Positions 22,961 to 33,170 are shown, counted from the first letter of the stretch. The stretch is 64,000 nt of DNA from Acanthococcus lagerstroemiae (GCA_031841125.1 CM063113.1:45042197-45106196), one strand, 5' to 3'. Notes: generated by a model not told the origin, from the sequence alone. Made by a program: numbers and translations.

Positions 22961-23759
22961 CACAAAGATATCTACCAGGCATGCTACAAACGAGTTGACT
23001 CGATATACTCGTAAATGTAGACTAAATAAATAATGTACAGTAATCTACGAGAAAGGTACATCCAGCTAGATCTCAGTTGACCCAACACCCCACAGATCAC
23101 TTAAATAATACAACTTATTATACATTTTCTGCATAAAATCCTCATACAAGTTAGTTACCTAGTTTTTCCTCATTCATTCTGTTTCTTGAATTGATTTCTG
23201 CCTCAAACTAAGCAAAAAAAAAAGTACTCACAGTTCTGCGACAATCTCATCACCTTGTTAATACACCAATAGAAACGTACCTGCAACAAAAAGAAAGATA
23301 GCAATTAATACCGAGCATAAGAGACTTACAAATCCATGCAATTCACTCAAGTATCTTATAAAAATGAAAGAATTAGTATACACTCTAAGTACGAAGATAC
23401 GCTTAGTAAATAATACAGAAGAGATCACCGAGACGAATTTTTGTCGCAGCTCAAAATGAAATTGAAACCAAAAAATAAGACGCAATATAGTTCAGTTTCA
23501 GTTCAGTAAGGCTGATTATTAGGAGGAGGTTTACAAACAGGGCACACTCTTCCATTCCTTATTATTGTTTAAGCATTGGTATGAAATTTTCAGTTGTATA
23601 ACATCGATGATAATCGTTTTTAGCATTGAGCCAGTAAGGACTAAGGACCAGGTCTGTATCGCCAAAGGGGAGGCAAACGGGGGCATTGTTTTCCTGAGCT
23701 GTTTGTTCCCACTGTAAGATAACCTAGTTTGCTAATTTAGACGCAAAAGTCAACGACAG
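22961..23759. other. non-coding, nothing recognised
   Basis: AT-rich. The minus-strand frame 23258-23485 is hydrophobic by composition but has no family signature or splice context. Confidence 0.35.
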
Positions 23760-23867
23760 GAACTTTTTTTGCTTCTTTATTGGACTTTGGGATTCAGTAA
23801 TTCTATACAACCCCCGGATCCTAAGTTGTTTCCTGAAAAAGTAATTAAGGTACCAGACTGGTGAGGC
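23760..23867 (-). repeat. inverted copy of the repeat at 2430-2541
   Basis: The reverse complement runs from GCCTCACCAGTCTGG to the A-run before AGTTC and aligns along its length with 2430-2541. A C-run followed by (CA)n lies just outside at 23889-23923. Confidence 0.7.
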
Positions 23868-24020
23868 AATTCTTGCTAGTCATTCAATTTTGTCGGTACC
23901 CCCCCCCCCACACACACACACAATAAGGTCTGGTGTGCTAAAACGAAGGATGAAAAATTGGGGAACAACTTTCGTATCTTTCTCGAAAATATGTTTACTT
24001 CCGAGTTCTTAAGTAAAGAG

Positions 24021-24300
24021 GTCTGGTTGGCCGAGTGGATAGCGCGCTGGTCTCGGAATCCGGAGGTCCCGGGTTCGAGCCCACGTAGAAACTCGCCACA
24101 TTTCGACCTAGGCAGGTTTTTCGACAAGAACCGAAGAGGGCTAAGAAACCCTAACAGCCTCTTCGACGTCTTTGAGGTAATGCTAGAAAGGGCAGATTCC
24201 AGGGCTCAGGTTGAGAGTAAAATTAGAATAGAGACGGGTTCTGAAGTAAATGCGTGTTTATGTACGAAAACGTACATATGTACAGATCTTAGTAGTTGTA
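24021..24300 (+). mobile_element. tRNA-derived SINE (probable)
   Basis: The head has an intact RNA polymerase III internal promoter: box A TGGCCGAGTGG at 24028-24038 and box B GGTTCGAGCCC at 24072-24082, at tRNA-like spacing. The anticodon and T arms pair imperfectly and no acceptor stem closes, so this is not a functional tRNA. About 200 bp of unrelated body follows. Its conceptual translation AEWIARWSRNPEVPGSSP is the string often produced by such tRNA-like SINE heads in animal genomes. The 3' end is uncertain and no other copy was seen in the window. Confidence 0.65.
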
Positions 24301-24493
24301 TTTTATAGTTCAGAACCGATTCAGCAGTTTCTGGAGAAGTTTATGTCTTAAGTAACTCCACGTAACAAACACCACGGAGAGTAATGGAGGTACGCTTCAC
24401 ATATCTAATTTTAGCCGAAATATTGAGCGACAATCATCGTGTCAATCTATCCGCTGCTTCCAGCTGCATTGATTACTATTTGGGGGGGGGGGG

Positions 24494-24745
24494 CAGGATG
24501 AACGAAAAAGACAGAGCAGTATCAGAAATTTCGGATGCAGAAGGATCGCATTCGCGCACTAGCCTGCCTAATTTCAGTATGTACAAATCTAAGTCAGATC
24601 TCCTCCATACTACAACCAAAATTGGCGGAACTCCTTCAACTCGTTCTGCCTCATCAAGATTTACAATGTCAATCATTCCGAAAAAGCTGCACTCACCCCT
24701 CTTAAGGATATATACGAGTGTCTACAGGCTGTACATGAATACCTA
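24494..24745 (+). other. possible exon or TE-derived coding fragment
   Basis: Directly after a G12-CAG acceptor-like sequence the plus strand stays open for 84 codons. It reads MNEKDRAVSEISDAEGSH, then SLPNFSMYKSKSDLL and serine-rich sequence. The opposite strand is open too (24476-24676) and reads equally protein-like, so the coding strand is uncertain. I do not recognise a domain. The protein-like composition on both strands suggests a fragment of a dispersed element as readily as a host exon. Confidence 0.25.
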
Positions 24746-25420
24746 GAATGAAAGCGCACCCATCACGCACGGTTTATGAGGATTTTCTGGAAGCCAATGA
24801 CGGTTTTTTAAATAACCACTCTCCCGAAATTAACGCGTCGTCTCGACGTTAGTTCTCCCATATGGAATCGTTCGCTGGTTTTCATTATTAGCGACGGTGT
24901 CGTCATTGGGCCCTTCGTCGTCTATATGTGCCCATTAGCCGTAATAGCCCTGTTTCTTCGACTCGGCAGTGATATTTTTCGACGGTATTGATGGCTCGTT
25001 GATGAAGTTCCTGCCGCCACCGACTATATAAGCCGTGTGTATGACTGCTGCCAAAATCTACATATCTAGCGCTGTCATATATCCTATACACGTATATATA
25101 GACGCTCGGATGTATAAGAAATGAAGACGTTCGCTCGTGCCGTTTGAGAGAAATGACGAGCCCGGTTTGACATAAGAACGCTTTTTGTCGCGGCTCGACA
25201 AACGCACGTTCGTTTATTTCCGTTTCAAAATGCCGTAACAAACGCTAATTTCGAGACAGAAAAAAGTGACGTATTCGAAAATAGGTCATTAAGTGTAAGT
25301 ATGGTTGTACGTGCGTATCGATGGATTATATTTCGACCGGGTAATTATCGTGCAGGGTCTCCGGATGGATGTCGGTAGTTTAGGTACAGAGTTTACAGGC
25401 AGTTTTCACTACTAGTTGTG
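24746..25420. other. CpG-rich single-copy block
   Basis: CpG-rich sequence with TCGCGG and CGTATATAT words. The minus-strand frame 24903-25241 has no recognised motif. Confidence 0.3.
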
Positions 25421-25934
25421 TTCAGTTAGAAGGAACGAAGCTGCAGGATTGAAACGGGCTTTGAGTAGCACTTCCTGCTGTCTTTTGAGACAAAGATGTA
25501 GAATCAGGGGTGCAGCTAGGTCTATTCTGCAGGGCCGAAGGAAGAATCTTACCGAACGTACATGGACAGTTCCCTCTGAAGTCTATCTGTGGGAAATATT
25601 CTACGTCACGACTACATTCGAATAGTACTAGGCCAGGATAAACTCACTTGGCAGATGGTGAACCGCTCTGAATCAGAAAATCACTAGGGGAAACGAGCCT
25701 GTCGGGCATCCCCTCTATCCCCTAACATTTGCTCCGCTTAGGTCCTCGGCCTTTCCCGAAACTTCAGGCCTCACTTTCGCATTCCTTTTTCTCAGTCCTT
25801 TTACCCTATGCCAAGGCATAGTGACCGCAGCTTTCATGGCATATTACCCGGGAAGTTTGCCATTGCTTTCCCTGCGGTTTATTACTTTAGAGAATTTCCT
25901 TCTTTGCGTTGAAAAAGTACGCATACGTGAATCA
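25421..25934. other. non-coding, nothing recognised
   Basis: CAGGGGTGCAGCTAGG at about 25506 resembles a hAT-MITE left terminus, but no right end pairs with it. No gene was recognised. Confidence 0.3.
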
Positions 25935-26153
25935 CAGCTAGCGTCCGGACAGACTAGGCAATGTCCGGTCTAGCGAAAAAAATGATTGACGACGTTTGTG
26001 TGGTACCGTAGATGCTAGTATTGAGAGTATTGATTGTAGCTTGGTTAATCAGTATCACAGTACACGGTTCTGCGTTCGCTGCAGGACATACCCGGTCTAA
26101 AATGTCACTTGCCCAGTCAGAAACAACCGGCTGGCTACGGGCCTGGATCACAA
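25935..26153. mobile_element. MITE of the GCCCGTAGCCAGC family
   Basis: The left part GCTAGCGTCC followed by GGCAATGTCCGGTCTAGC matches the fragment at 63923-64000. The right part ends GGCTGGCTACGGGCCTG, which recurs at 39975-39991. GTGAATCA lies directly before 25935 and again at 26154-26161, a perfect 8-bp repeat that would set the right border at 26153. Internal bases read on the minus strand as a short frame without similarity. Confidence 0.65.
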
Positions 26154-26284
26154 GTGAATCATTACTAACCAGGTGTTACTAAATGTTAGGTAAATGACCC
26201 CTAAGCCACACATAACACAGCATCAATCCTTCCAATACTGATTGTAACGTATTCTGTGATAATAATACAGGGAAAACTATAAAG

Positions 26285-26420
26285 CACCTAGAAACACCCG
26301 AGTATAGACATCCGCCATTTTCCGTCGCTCGGTGCCCGTCCGCATATCGAATTGTGGATTGTCGAGCACCAAGCGACGGAAAATGGCGGATGTTAATACC
26401 GGCGGGTATTTCCAGGTGTT
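26285..26420. repeat. 136-bp foldback element with 50-bp arms
   Basis: 26285-26335 and 26364-26420 are inverted copies. The innermost 30 bp, including CATCCGCCATTTTCCGTCGC, match almost perfectly and the outer part matches more loosely. The loop is about 28 bp. It would form a long hairpin if transcribed. No TSD was identified. Confidence 0.8.
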
Positions 26421-26977
26421 CTAGGAAAACAGGGAACTGCAGAGCACGCTATCTATCTAACTCGATTAGTACTGTGGTTGCTCTGTTCGCTAGGACATTG
26501 CGGAGGGAGAGACAAAACCTGTAGCTTTCCGGCGCTTTTGTACAAGTCCTGTCTCTGCTCTAGATTCATATGCTGCGGACATACAAGACGAAATGAAGAC
26601 TTGAAAGTAATGAGACATCCATAGTAGAACGTGAGCGCCTGAGAAAAGACTAGAAAGAGTGAAATAAGGAAAACTTTAAGAAAAACATTAGTAAGTTAGG
26701 ACTTGAAATTCTTTCAGCCTCGATTAAGATAATTATGATACACTGTAAGAGCGCCAAAATACATTCGTACTTTGTTCAAATCCATTGTGATACTGCTAAA
26801 GCTTTCCCTGTCTCTGTGTTGAGGCTAGACCACTGAGTCGGATTTACTTAGACTCTACTGTAACTTCTAAAACCTCAGTTTACGGCTTCGGCCTTGGGTT
26901 ACGTAAATCGGAGCTTCTCACAGTTGTTTCCTACCAATCAGTAACAGCCGCAGCTTCAAGAACAGGGAACTGTATAT
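26421..26977. other. non-coding, nothing recognised
   Basis: Apart from AACAGGGAACTG occurring at both ends of the stretch (26429 and 26961), no repeat, RNA or protein signature is visible. Confidence 0.3.
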
Positions 26978-27231
26978 CATGGGCGTAGCCAGCGAGGGGC
27001 AGGGGGGCAATTGCCTCCCTGGATTTTGAAAAAAAATCACAAGATTATTTTTGAATATTTAAAGCCAACTGAATAAAATTCGCAGAAAATAGGATGTGCC
27101 TAAAGGCCTAGACGCTAGACAACGAAAATGTGTGACTGGTGCCACACTGATAGCAAAGTAGCGACTTGCACCTGCACAAATTCTACCTTTTTGCTCCCCC
27201 CCCCCTGGAAAAAGCTCTAGCTAAGCCCATT
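26978..27231. mobile_element. 254-bp hAT-type MITE, TSD CTGTATAT
   Basis: The left end reads CATGGGCGTAGCCAGC and the right end AGCTAAGCCCATT. Exact octamers CTGTATAT lie at 26970-26977 and 27232-27239. A G-rich run sits near the left end and a run of about ten Cs near the right end, so the ends are self-complementary beyond the TIR. It belongs with 51924-52184 and 52945-53106 (shared GGCGTAGC). Confidence 0.9.
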
Positions 27232-27373
27232 CTGTATATATTTCTAGTCTCTGATGGTGTAGCTAACATAGCCATACTACTAACTAAAGTTTATTTAGGA
27301 AGAAAAATCAACGTCATTTGCTACAGTGATCTACCACACTAGAAATTCAAGGTTGAAACTTTTTATCAAATGA

Positions 27374-27591
27374 ATTGAAGACCTTTCCGTGAAAACAGCA
27401 TCAGTCCAGAAATTCGTGAAATCGATTTCATCATATAAAAATATTGACTAACAGCGCTTCTACAAGATGTACTACCTAACTACAGTTTTTCATAAAAGTG
27501 GGTAGTATTGGCCACAGATGACCGAAAAGTGATGAAAGAAATAAAGTTGAGATAAACGGACTGATGCTGTTTTCACGGGAAAGTCTTCAAT
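27374..27591. repeat. foldback repeat with 34-bp arms
   Basis: 27374-27408 and 27558-27591 are inverted copies around GTGAAAACAGCATCAGTCC with two or three mismatches. The spacer of 150 bp is AT-rich and non-coding. Confidence 0.75.
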
Positions 27592-27639
27592 TGCCTCATA
27601 TTCCAGTCTAATTGAATTAAAAAAACGGATAAGTTACAT

Positions 27640-27835
27640 CAGGGGTTTCCAACAAAAAATTTTCAAAGACTCCTGAAAAAATCGCTATAATTTCAAGAAC
27701 TCCTAATGTATATTATAATGCATTTAAATATACTTCAAATTTGCTAAAACTGTCAAATTCCTGACAAACGAAACATTTTCGGATCAGCTCGCGGACCCTT
27801 AAGTCATCCTCCGGGGACCCCCTTGTGAATCACTG
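27640..27835. mobile_element. 196-bp hAT-like MITE (degenerate)
   Basis: Ends CAGGGGTTTCCAAC and TTGTGAATCACTG form a weak inverted repeat. Flanks AGTTACAT and GGTTGCGT differ only by three A/G transitions. CGGGGACCCCC near the right end is typical of old non-autonomous hAT copies. Confidence 0.55.
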
Positions 27836-27954
27836 GGTTGCGTCATCTCAAAATGCGCTCTTTTTTTGAAAATAGTTACACAACGAATTGATCTAGCTCG
27901 TAACAATTACAATCAACATTTCCGCTAAATTTTCCCAAAATGTCTCATTTTCAG

Positions 27955-28096
27955 CACACAAGCGGATAACTCGAAAGGACGGCACGCACGGATGCTGGGA
28001 ACATCCGTAGTTCTCCAAACAGAAACGAATCCGAAATCTAGCGTTCCGCCGTCCCAATCATCGTCAGCGGCCGCGAGCGAAAGAAGGTCGTCCTAG
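27955..28096 (+). other. candidate terminal coding exon
   Basis: A textbook acceptor (pyrimidine-rich TGTCTCATTTTCAG) ends at 27954. From 27956 the frame stays open for 46 codons, TQADNSKGRHARMLG to SSSAAASERRSS, ending at TAG 28094-28096. The start coincides with a sharp rise in GC and CpG. The polar, Ser/Ala/Arg-rich composition is plausible for a disordered C-terminus. No domain is recognised and no upstream exon could be matched, so this remains a hypothesis. Confidence 0.25.
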
Positions 28097-29289
28097 TACA
28101 ACGCCCTCGGGTCTAGATGGCGCTGCTCGTATCGTTTTCGCGCCCTAAACAGCCAGCGACACCTCGCGGAGACGCTGCGAACCGTCTTCGCTTTCCAGAC
28201 TAGACGGCGTAAACTTTTTTTTTCTCTCCTTTTTAATTTCTCGATTCCGCGGATCCGCGCGCCTCGTGCACGCCCATTCGCGCGCGTAATTCAATACACG
28301 CAACTCTCGTTCCCCACCCCGCCCCATTACCGCTCGCGATCATTCATGAATTTTTTAGAATGAACAAAAAAATCCGGGTACTTCGCATTTCTTAAGCGTA
28401 TACAGGCATTTTTGGCATGCTTTCTTGGTCGCGGTGCGTTTGCATCGATAAAAACGATTTGCATTTGCGTTTCATTCTTTCCTTCGCTTTCCATCTCTCG
28501 GTTATAAATTTTTTGGTTAGTTAATCGATTGAAAATTTTCTACAATGTCGGCCGCGCACAGATAACAAACGAGTTATTTGAAAAAGTCAAAGCGAGTCGA
28601 CGTCGACTCGTTGACTCGCGAGCCGCGACCAAAAAGGCTGCTCGCATTCCTCTCTTCGGTCTTTCATAATCGAGCCGAGCAGATGCGATCGCGGCTCCAG
28701 ATAAGCGTGGCGTGAGGTGCTGATCGCTGGCGATCCGCCGGCGTCTTCCGATTCAACCAGCTCGCACTGGATCGTGCCGCAGAAGAGGCTATGCAACATG
28801 TCTGGAAGATTCTACCGGTTTGAAGTAACAGACTAATGGCAACGGGCGACGAGAATCGGCAGCTGTCACAGTTAATACAGAGTCAGAGGAAGTAGAGAGT
28901 TTCTCTCAAATGACAGCAAGCTGGAATCACTGATGAGGCAGTTCTCATATCAACGACCGCATCTGGATTTGCAATACCAACCTAATCAAATAAGGTGAAA
29001 CCCTTGAGAAGTGGGTTATCGAAGGCAAGAAGGAAGGTACTCGATTGCAAAGTATATCTGCTGAACATATAAAAGAACAACTAGATCGAGGTTGTGATAG
29101 CTACAACTTACTATGTAAGCAACAGCAAAAAGTAGAAGCCGACATTGAAGGATATGTGGTGGAACTATCTTTTGTGAAAGTAGTGATAATGATGGAAGAA
29201 AAGAAGGCAGAGAAGTCAACGCCAAACTTACTCCCAACTGTGGTGTGCCCATAACTCATACTTCACTGTAAAAGATTTCAACCAAATCA
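28097..29289. other. CpG-rich island grading into AT-rich DNA
   Basis: 28097-28800 is CpG-rich (CGATTCCGCGGATCCGCGCG near 28234) with mirrored short frames. The plus-strand frame 29045-29254 (69 codons, rich in Glu and Lys) has no recognised domain and a minus-strand shadow. Confidence 0.3.
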
Positions 29290-30150
29290 AGTTTGTTTAC
29301 TCAACGTATAACTCTGTTTAGCACAATTACAGTTCGAACTATCAACACTTTCTTCATATTGCTGGTAAATATAGAAATAAATAACAAAATCCAAATCACA
29401 TTTTTGAACTTTACACCAGCTACTCAACTGGGGAACACAAGTACATTCCATAATACCAGCAGCTGTAAAAAATTCACGCCTACAATGCGCCAGCAACTGG
29501 AGCACTTCACTCTGTTGCTCATCGCTTTAATTGAACGTATTCGTTTCAAGGCTTGTCAGAGTTAAGAAGAAGTTACGCGCGTCAGAGCGGCGACATTACG
29601 GCACACAACGGCGACAGCCAACTCAAACTGAGAGAAGACACTACACATAATACCAGCAGTACAACACTCGCCGACAAAGCGCCAGCACCTGGAACACTTC
29701 ACTCTGTTGCTCATCGCTTTACTTGAACGGATTTGCTTCAAGGCTTGTCAGAGGTAAAAAGTTTATCTCCCTGGTTCAGCAAGTTGAAGCGGCGGCATAA
29801 CGGCACACAACAGCGGTGGCCAACTCAAACAGAGAGAAGATATTTCACATAATACTAGCTGTACAACACTCGCTGACAAAGCGTCAGCAATTGGAGCACC
29901 TAATCTGTTCGGTTGAAGGTATCAGTTTTCAGGCTTATTCAAGTTGAAAAGTTCATCTTGTTGGTTCTGCTTATCAAAGCTGTGACGTCACAGAGCACTA
30001 TGCGATGCTCTTCTGTCCGTTTACCTTTTCCCCCTTATCCTGATAAGTTTTGGACTTTTGTTTTAAATTCTAATTTCCGACAACTAACAGCAATTAAAGC
30101 CGCAGGGATTATCCATCATAGAAAGTATCAGGACCACTGTATTCCATGAT
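29290..30150 (+). repeat. tandem copies of a unit also found at 32750-33170
   Basis: Three partial units (from about 29290, 29640 and 29850) share CATAATAC(C/T)AGC, CGCCAGCA(A/C)CTGGA(A/G)CACTTC, TCTGTTGCTCATCGCTTTA and TTCAAGGCTTGTCAGAG. The first matches 32750-33000 over about 250 bp. The last continues in parallel with 32990-33160 but is AT-shifted. Together they suggest an old segmental duplication with local tandem expansion. Short frames starting MKVSVFRL (29913) and MNVSVSRL (32967) correspond through this homology, but both decay quickly. Confidence 0.75.
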
Positions 30151-30560
30151 ATTTTACCTAACTTTTGTCAACATATTCGACCTAAAATCGCAAGCATTAT
30201 GGCATTAGTAAATTGTACCAGAACTTCTTTAAATCTCAGTTATTACTTTAGTTTTACATTTTATAACTAAGAAGAGTTATGTAATGCTTAATAGATGAAA
30301 CAACAGCTGCTTAATTTCATGGCGCTTACATTGAAATAGAGGCCTGCAATTGGTTGACAATTGTGGTCATACTTATGCGACTGGTATCAAAAAATCAGTA
30401 TTGAGACTTAAGCAAAATGCGTTAGTCATAGATGGGATGAAGTAGTATTGTATTCTGCAGAACCTTGCAACTTCTTAGGTACCTACATATAATATGCAGT
30501 TGTAGGAAACTGCACTGCCTGAAATAATCTAAGGGCCTTGGTTACTAACTCACTCTGAGC
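30151..30560. other. non-coding, nothing recognised
   Basis: AT-rich sequence without open frames or repeat partners. Confidence 0.35.
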
Positions 30561-30564
30561 TACC

Positions 30565-30640
30565 ACAAGGTGCGATCTAAAAGTTCCGAGACTGTCACTA
30601 CAAAACAATAAGGTAACGCATGAGGACATACCAATGGGAG
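30565..30640 (+). mobile_element. possible mariner 5' end
   Basis: AAGGTGCGATCTAAAAGTTC resembles the 5' inverted repeats of mariner-like elements and lies upstream of the mariner remnant at 31054. No matching 3' terminus was found, so the assignment is tentative. Confidence 0.35.
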
Positions 30641-30710
30641 GGGATAGATGGATGTTAAATGCCTTCTGAGTTTACAAGTTTCAACTTCATTGGTTCAATA
30701 GCCAACCATG

Positions 30711-30945
30711 TCGAGAGGGGGTGGGGATATACCCCGGGCCCGGACTTTCAATGGGGCATGACATTTTTAAAAGGCTTGAATTTCAATCATACTGTATATC
30801 AAATCAGCAGTCCTTACACCATGAAAGAAACCTTCTATCCCGGAACTTATAATTTTTTCCCATCTAACAAAAGAACAAATTGAACTGGATGGAGAGGGGT
30901 CCGTGGAAATTCCCCCAGGCCCTCTTTTTTTTCTACAGAGCTGTC
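30711..30945 (+). repeat. dispersed repeat, inverted copy of 10203-10460
   Basis: It aligns along its length with the reverse complement of 10203-10460. It sits between the possible mariner 5' end and the transposase remnant, so it may have inserted into the mariner. A short frame (30659-30883) runs through it without similarity to a protein family. Confidence 0.75.
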
Positions 30946-30984
30946 AATAGCGACCACTCTACATGTGTTTTTGTAACGTAATCC

Positions 30985-31045
30985 CGATGCGCAAAATCCC
31001 GCCACCTACCTGGGTAACTAAAGGGGAATCTAGGGTAACAGACGA
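30985..31045 (+). repeat. short repeat shared in inverted form with 56565-56640
   Basis: CCCGATG(C/T)GCAAAATCCC, GGGTAACTAAAGGGGA and GGGTAACAGA occur in the same order on the opposite strand at 56565-56640. It is a fragment of an unclassified family. Confidence 0.7.
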
Positions 31046-31053
31046 AAAAAACG

Positions 31054-31600
31054 AGCATGCTCCTCGTTTTTTTCAACATCAAGGGCACTGCGCATAAAGA
31101 ATTTGCACCACATGATCAAACTGTGACTTCAAACTTCTACTGCGATGTTTTCAGACAGTTGAGTAAGAGCCTTAGACTCGAGAGATCTGAAATTTGAAGT
31201 GCGAAGAATCGGGTATTGCTCCATGATAACGCGCTTTCTCACACTTCGTTTGCCACACGATCATGTTTGGCAAAAAATTCAATGGTAGTCGCTCCCCATC
31301 CCCCATATTTAACTGATTTACCACTCTGTAACATGAGACTTTTCCCAAAATTAAAAATGAGGCTAACAGGACGACGTTTTGAACCGATATAAAAAATTCA
31401 ACAAGAATCTAAAGCTGTACTTGGTTGGTTGGTTTTTGCTGGAAAATGACAAGAAATTTTTCCGCACTGGAAAAAACTTGGAACTGGTGCATAAATGCGG
31501 AGGGGGATTATTTTGAAGGTGATGGCGACGGCGAAGATTAAAACTGATTTTTGAAACATTTGTAACATCAGTCTGAAAACTTTTGGATTGGACCTCATAC
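31054..31600 (+). pseudogene. mariner-like transposase, C-terminal half, inactivated
   Basis: Mariner transposases cut and paste TA-flanked elements with a DD34D catalytic triad. The frame from 31054 reads SMLLVFFNIKG and YCDVFRQL, then after one stop LLHDNALSHTS, with the second catalytic aspartate codon at 31225-31227. Next come APHPPYLTDLPLCNMRLFPKLK and GRRFEPI. The third catalytic aspartate of the family motif (PCD) is replaced by asparagine at 31330-31332. A frameshift later restores WNWCINAEGDYFEGD-like sequence near 31475-31540. The N-terminal DNA-binding half is absent. It is non-functional. Confidence 0.9.
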
Positions 31601-32117
31601 AGTGACCAAAAACTTCTACAAACACTGGCCCAAAGCCTATGCATTAAACCAGCCTACTGGCGATTTTCTCTTGTAAGTTAGAGGGTTAATAGATCTCTAC
31701 TGGAATATAAACCTGCACTAGAGTGCGCTGCAAAATCACCTATGCGGATATTAGCAGTGGGAAATGAAAGAGTGATCGTGTGTACTTTTGAATAGAAAAA
31801 TCTTCATGATTACCCATTCATACCACTGATAAGACACAATTGTGCCAACATTTGTGACTCTAATTTATATCTCACTAGTCTAAGAACTCTCAGAAAATGG
31901 GAGAAGTTTTAAGGATTATACTACCTAGTAAGTCACGCACAGTATCCCACTTCATGCTAGAAGTAGTTAAGTCGCATTTTAGTTAGCACATGTTACCTAC
32001 CCATTCCCAAAGAACAATCTTATAGTTTGAAAATAAAACTTTTTGAGAAAAGCACGTTCGCAGTTGGAGGTATACTTTTGTTATTTTCGTATCATTTATT
32101 GTCATCCAGTATTAACC
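31601..32117. other. non-coding, nothing recognised
   Basis: AT-rich. No 3' mariner TIR, repeat partner or protein motif was found. Confidence 0.35.
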
Positions 32118-32515
32118 ACTTGGAAGCCTGCGACATGTGGTTTCATCAGAAAATGATGCGTATCCCATGGATTAAAAGAGTGAGCAACAGCAGATGAGTA
32201 TTGCAGATGGCGAACACCGAGAGGATTGATCATTGAAATGATTTTTAAAAAAACGGAAAATTGAATATTTTGGCCATGTACTACGAGGAAGAAAGTACAA
32301 ATTGATTCAACTAATCATTTAAGGGAAGATCGAAGGACACAGAGGACCTGGAAGGAAAAAGATATCATGGCTGAGGAACATCCGTCAGTGAACTGGTCTG
32401 ACATCAATGGAAGACTTGATCAGAGCAGCCGACAAAAGAGAGCTTTGAGAACTGCCAATATTTGGTCGTCAAACGCGCAGGAATGCGTAGGACACGAGAA
32501 GAAGAAGTATTTTAG
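32118..32515 (+). pseudogene. non-LTR retrotransposon (LINE) C-terminal fragment
   Basis: The pieces lie in three frames. They match the C-terminal tail of insect non-LTR reverse transcriptases: LEACDMWFHQKMMRIPWIKR, then NGKLNI and a YFGHVLRG-like block near 32262-32292, a GKIEG.RGPGRKK.SWL block near 32320-32372, and ANIWSSNAQECVGHEKKK at the end. The catalytic reverse transcriptase and endonuclease are missing, as in a 5'-truncated insertion. Several frameshifts and stops show it is dead. Confidence 0.85.
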
Positions 32516-32749
32516 GTTCATAGTGGTGAAATTAGAACGAAGGGAACAGTAAGAACCACGCGTTCTCAGGTCTCATGGGAGAATCTTAAAGGGGGGGAGT
32601 GAGAATCTCGCGCAGGATTTTTAAAGCCGCTAAATTTCGTTTGGAAGAGCAGGAGTTACAGACACGAATACCAAAACAGGGCCGATTTCTGCACTGAGGC
32701 ATCCACATATTGAACTACTTACACTCCGTTAAGGAATCTTAACCGAATG
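32516..32749. other. non-coding, nothing recognised
   Basis: A short spacer between the LINE tail and the duplicated segment, with a G7 run near 32590. Confidence 0.3.
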
Positions 32750-33170
32750 TCTGTTTACTCAACGTTTAGCGTAATTGAACTGTTGAAGGCTCCTTCATAC
32801 CGCTTGTAGATACAGAAACAAATAACAAAATCACGATCACACTTCTGAACTTTACACCAGCCACTTAACTGGGGAACACGAGCACTTCACGTAATACCAG
32901 CTGTAAAACACTCGCCGACAATGCGCCAGCAACTGGAGCACTTCACTCTGTTGCTCATCGCTTTAATTGAACGTATCCGTTTCAAGGCTCGTCAGAGTTG
33001 AAAAGCTCGTCTCGGCTGGTTCAGCGCGTCGCAGCGGCGACACTGCGGCGCACGACGACGGGCGCTCTCCGCTCGCTCCCCGGCCCTGGTCCCGCGGCTT
33101 CGGGCTTCTTTTTCAAAATTCTAAATCGCGACAGCCGCGAACAATGCGAGCCGCGGCGACTAATGCGACC
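32750..33170 (+). repeat. second copy of the 29290-30150 unit, joined to a CpG-rich block
   Basis: The first 250 bp match the AT-rich array at 29290. The last 170 bp are GC-rich and CpG-rich but still align with the AT-shifted 29935-30100. This copy is probably closer to the original state, and the other has lost CpGs. Confidence 0.7.

Noticed and set aside
24021..24095. Functional tRNA gene
   Set aside because: Box A and box B are intact, but the T stem has mismatches and no 7-bp acceptor stem can be closed.
29290..33170. LTR retrotransposon suggested by two direct repeats 3 kb apart
   Set aside because: No TG...CA ends, primer-binding site, gag or pol lie between them. The copies differ greatly and one is tandemly expanded.
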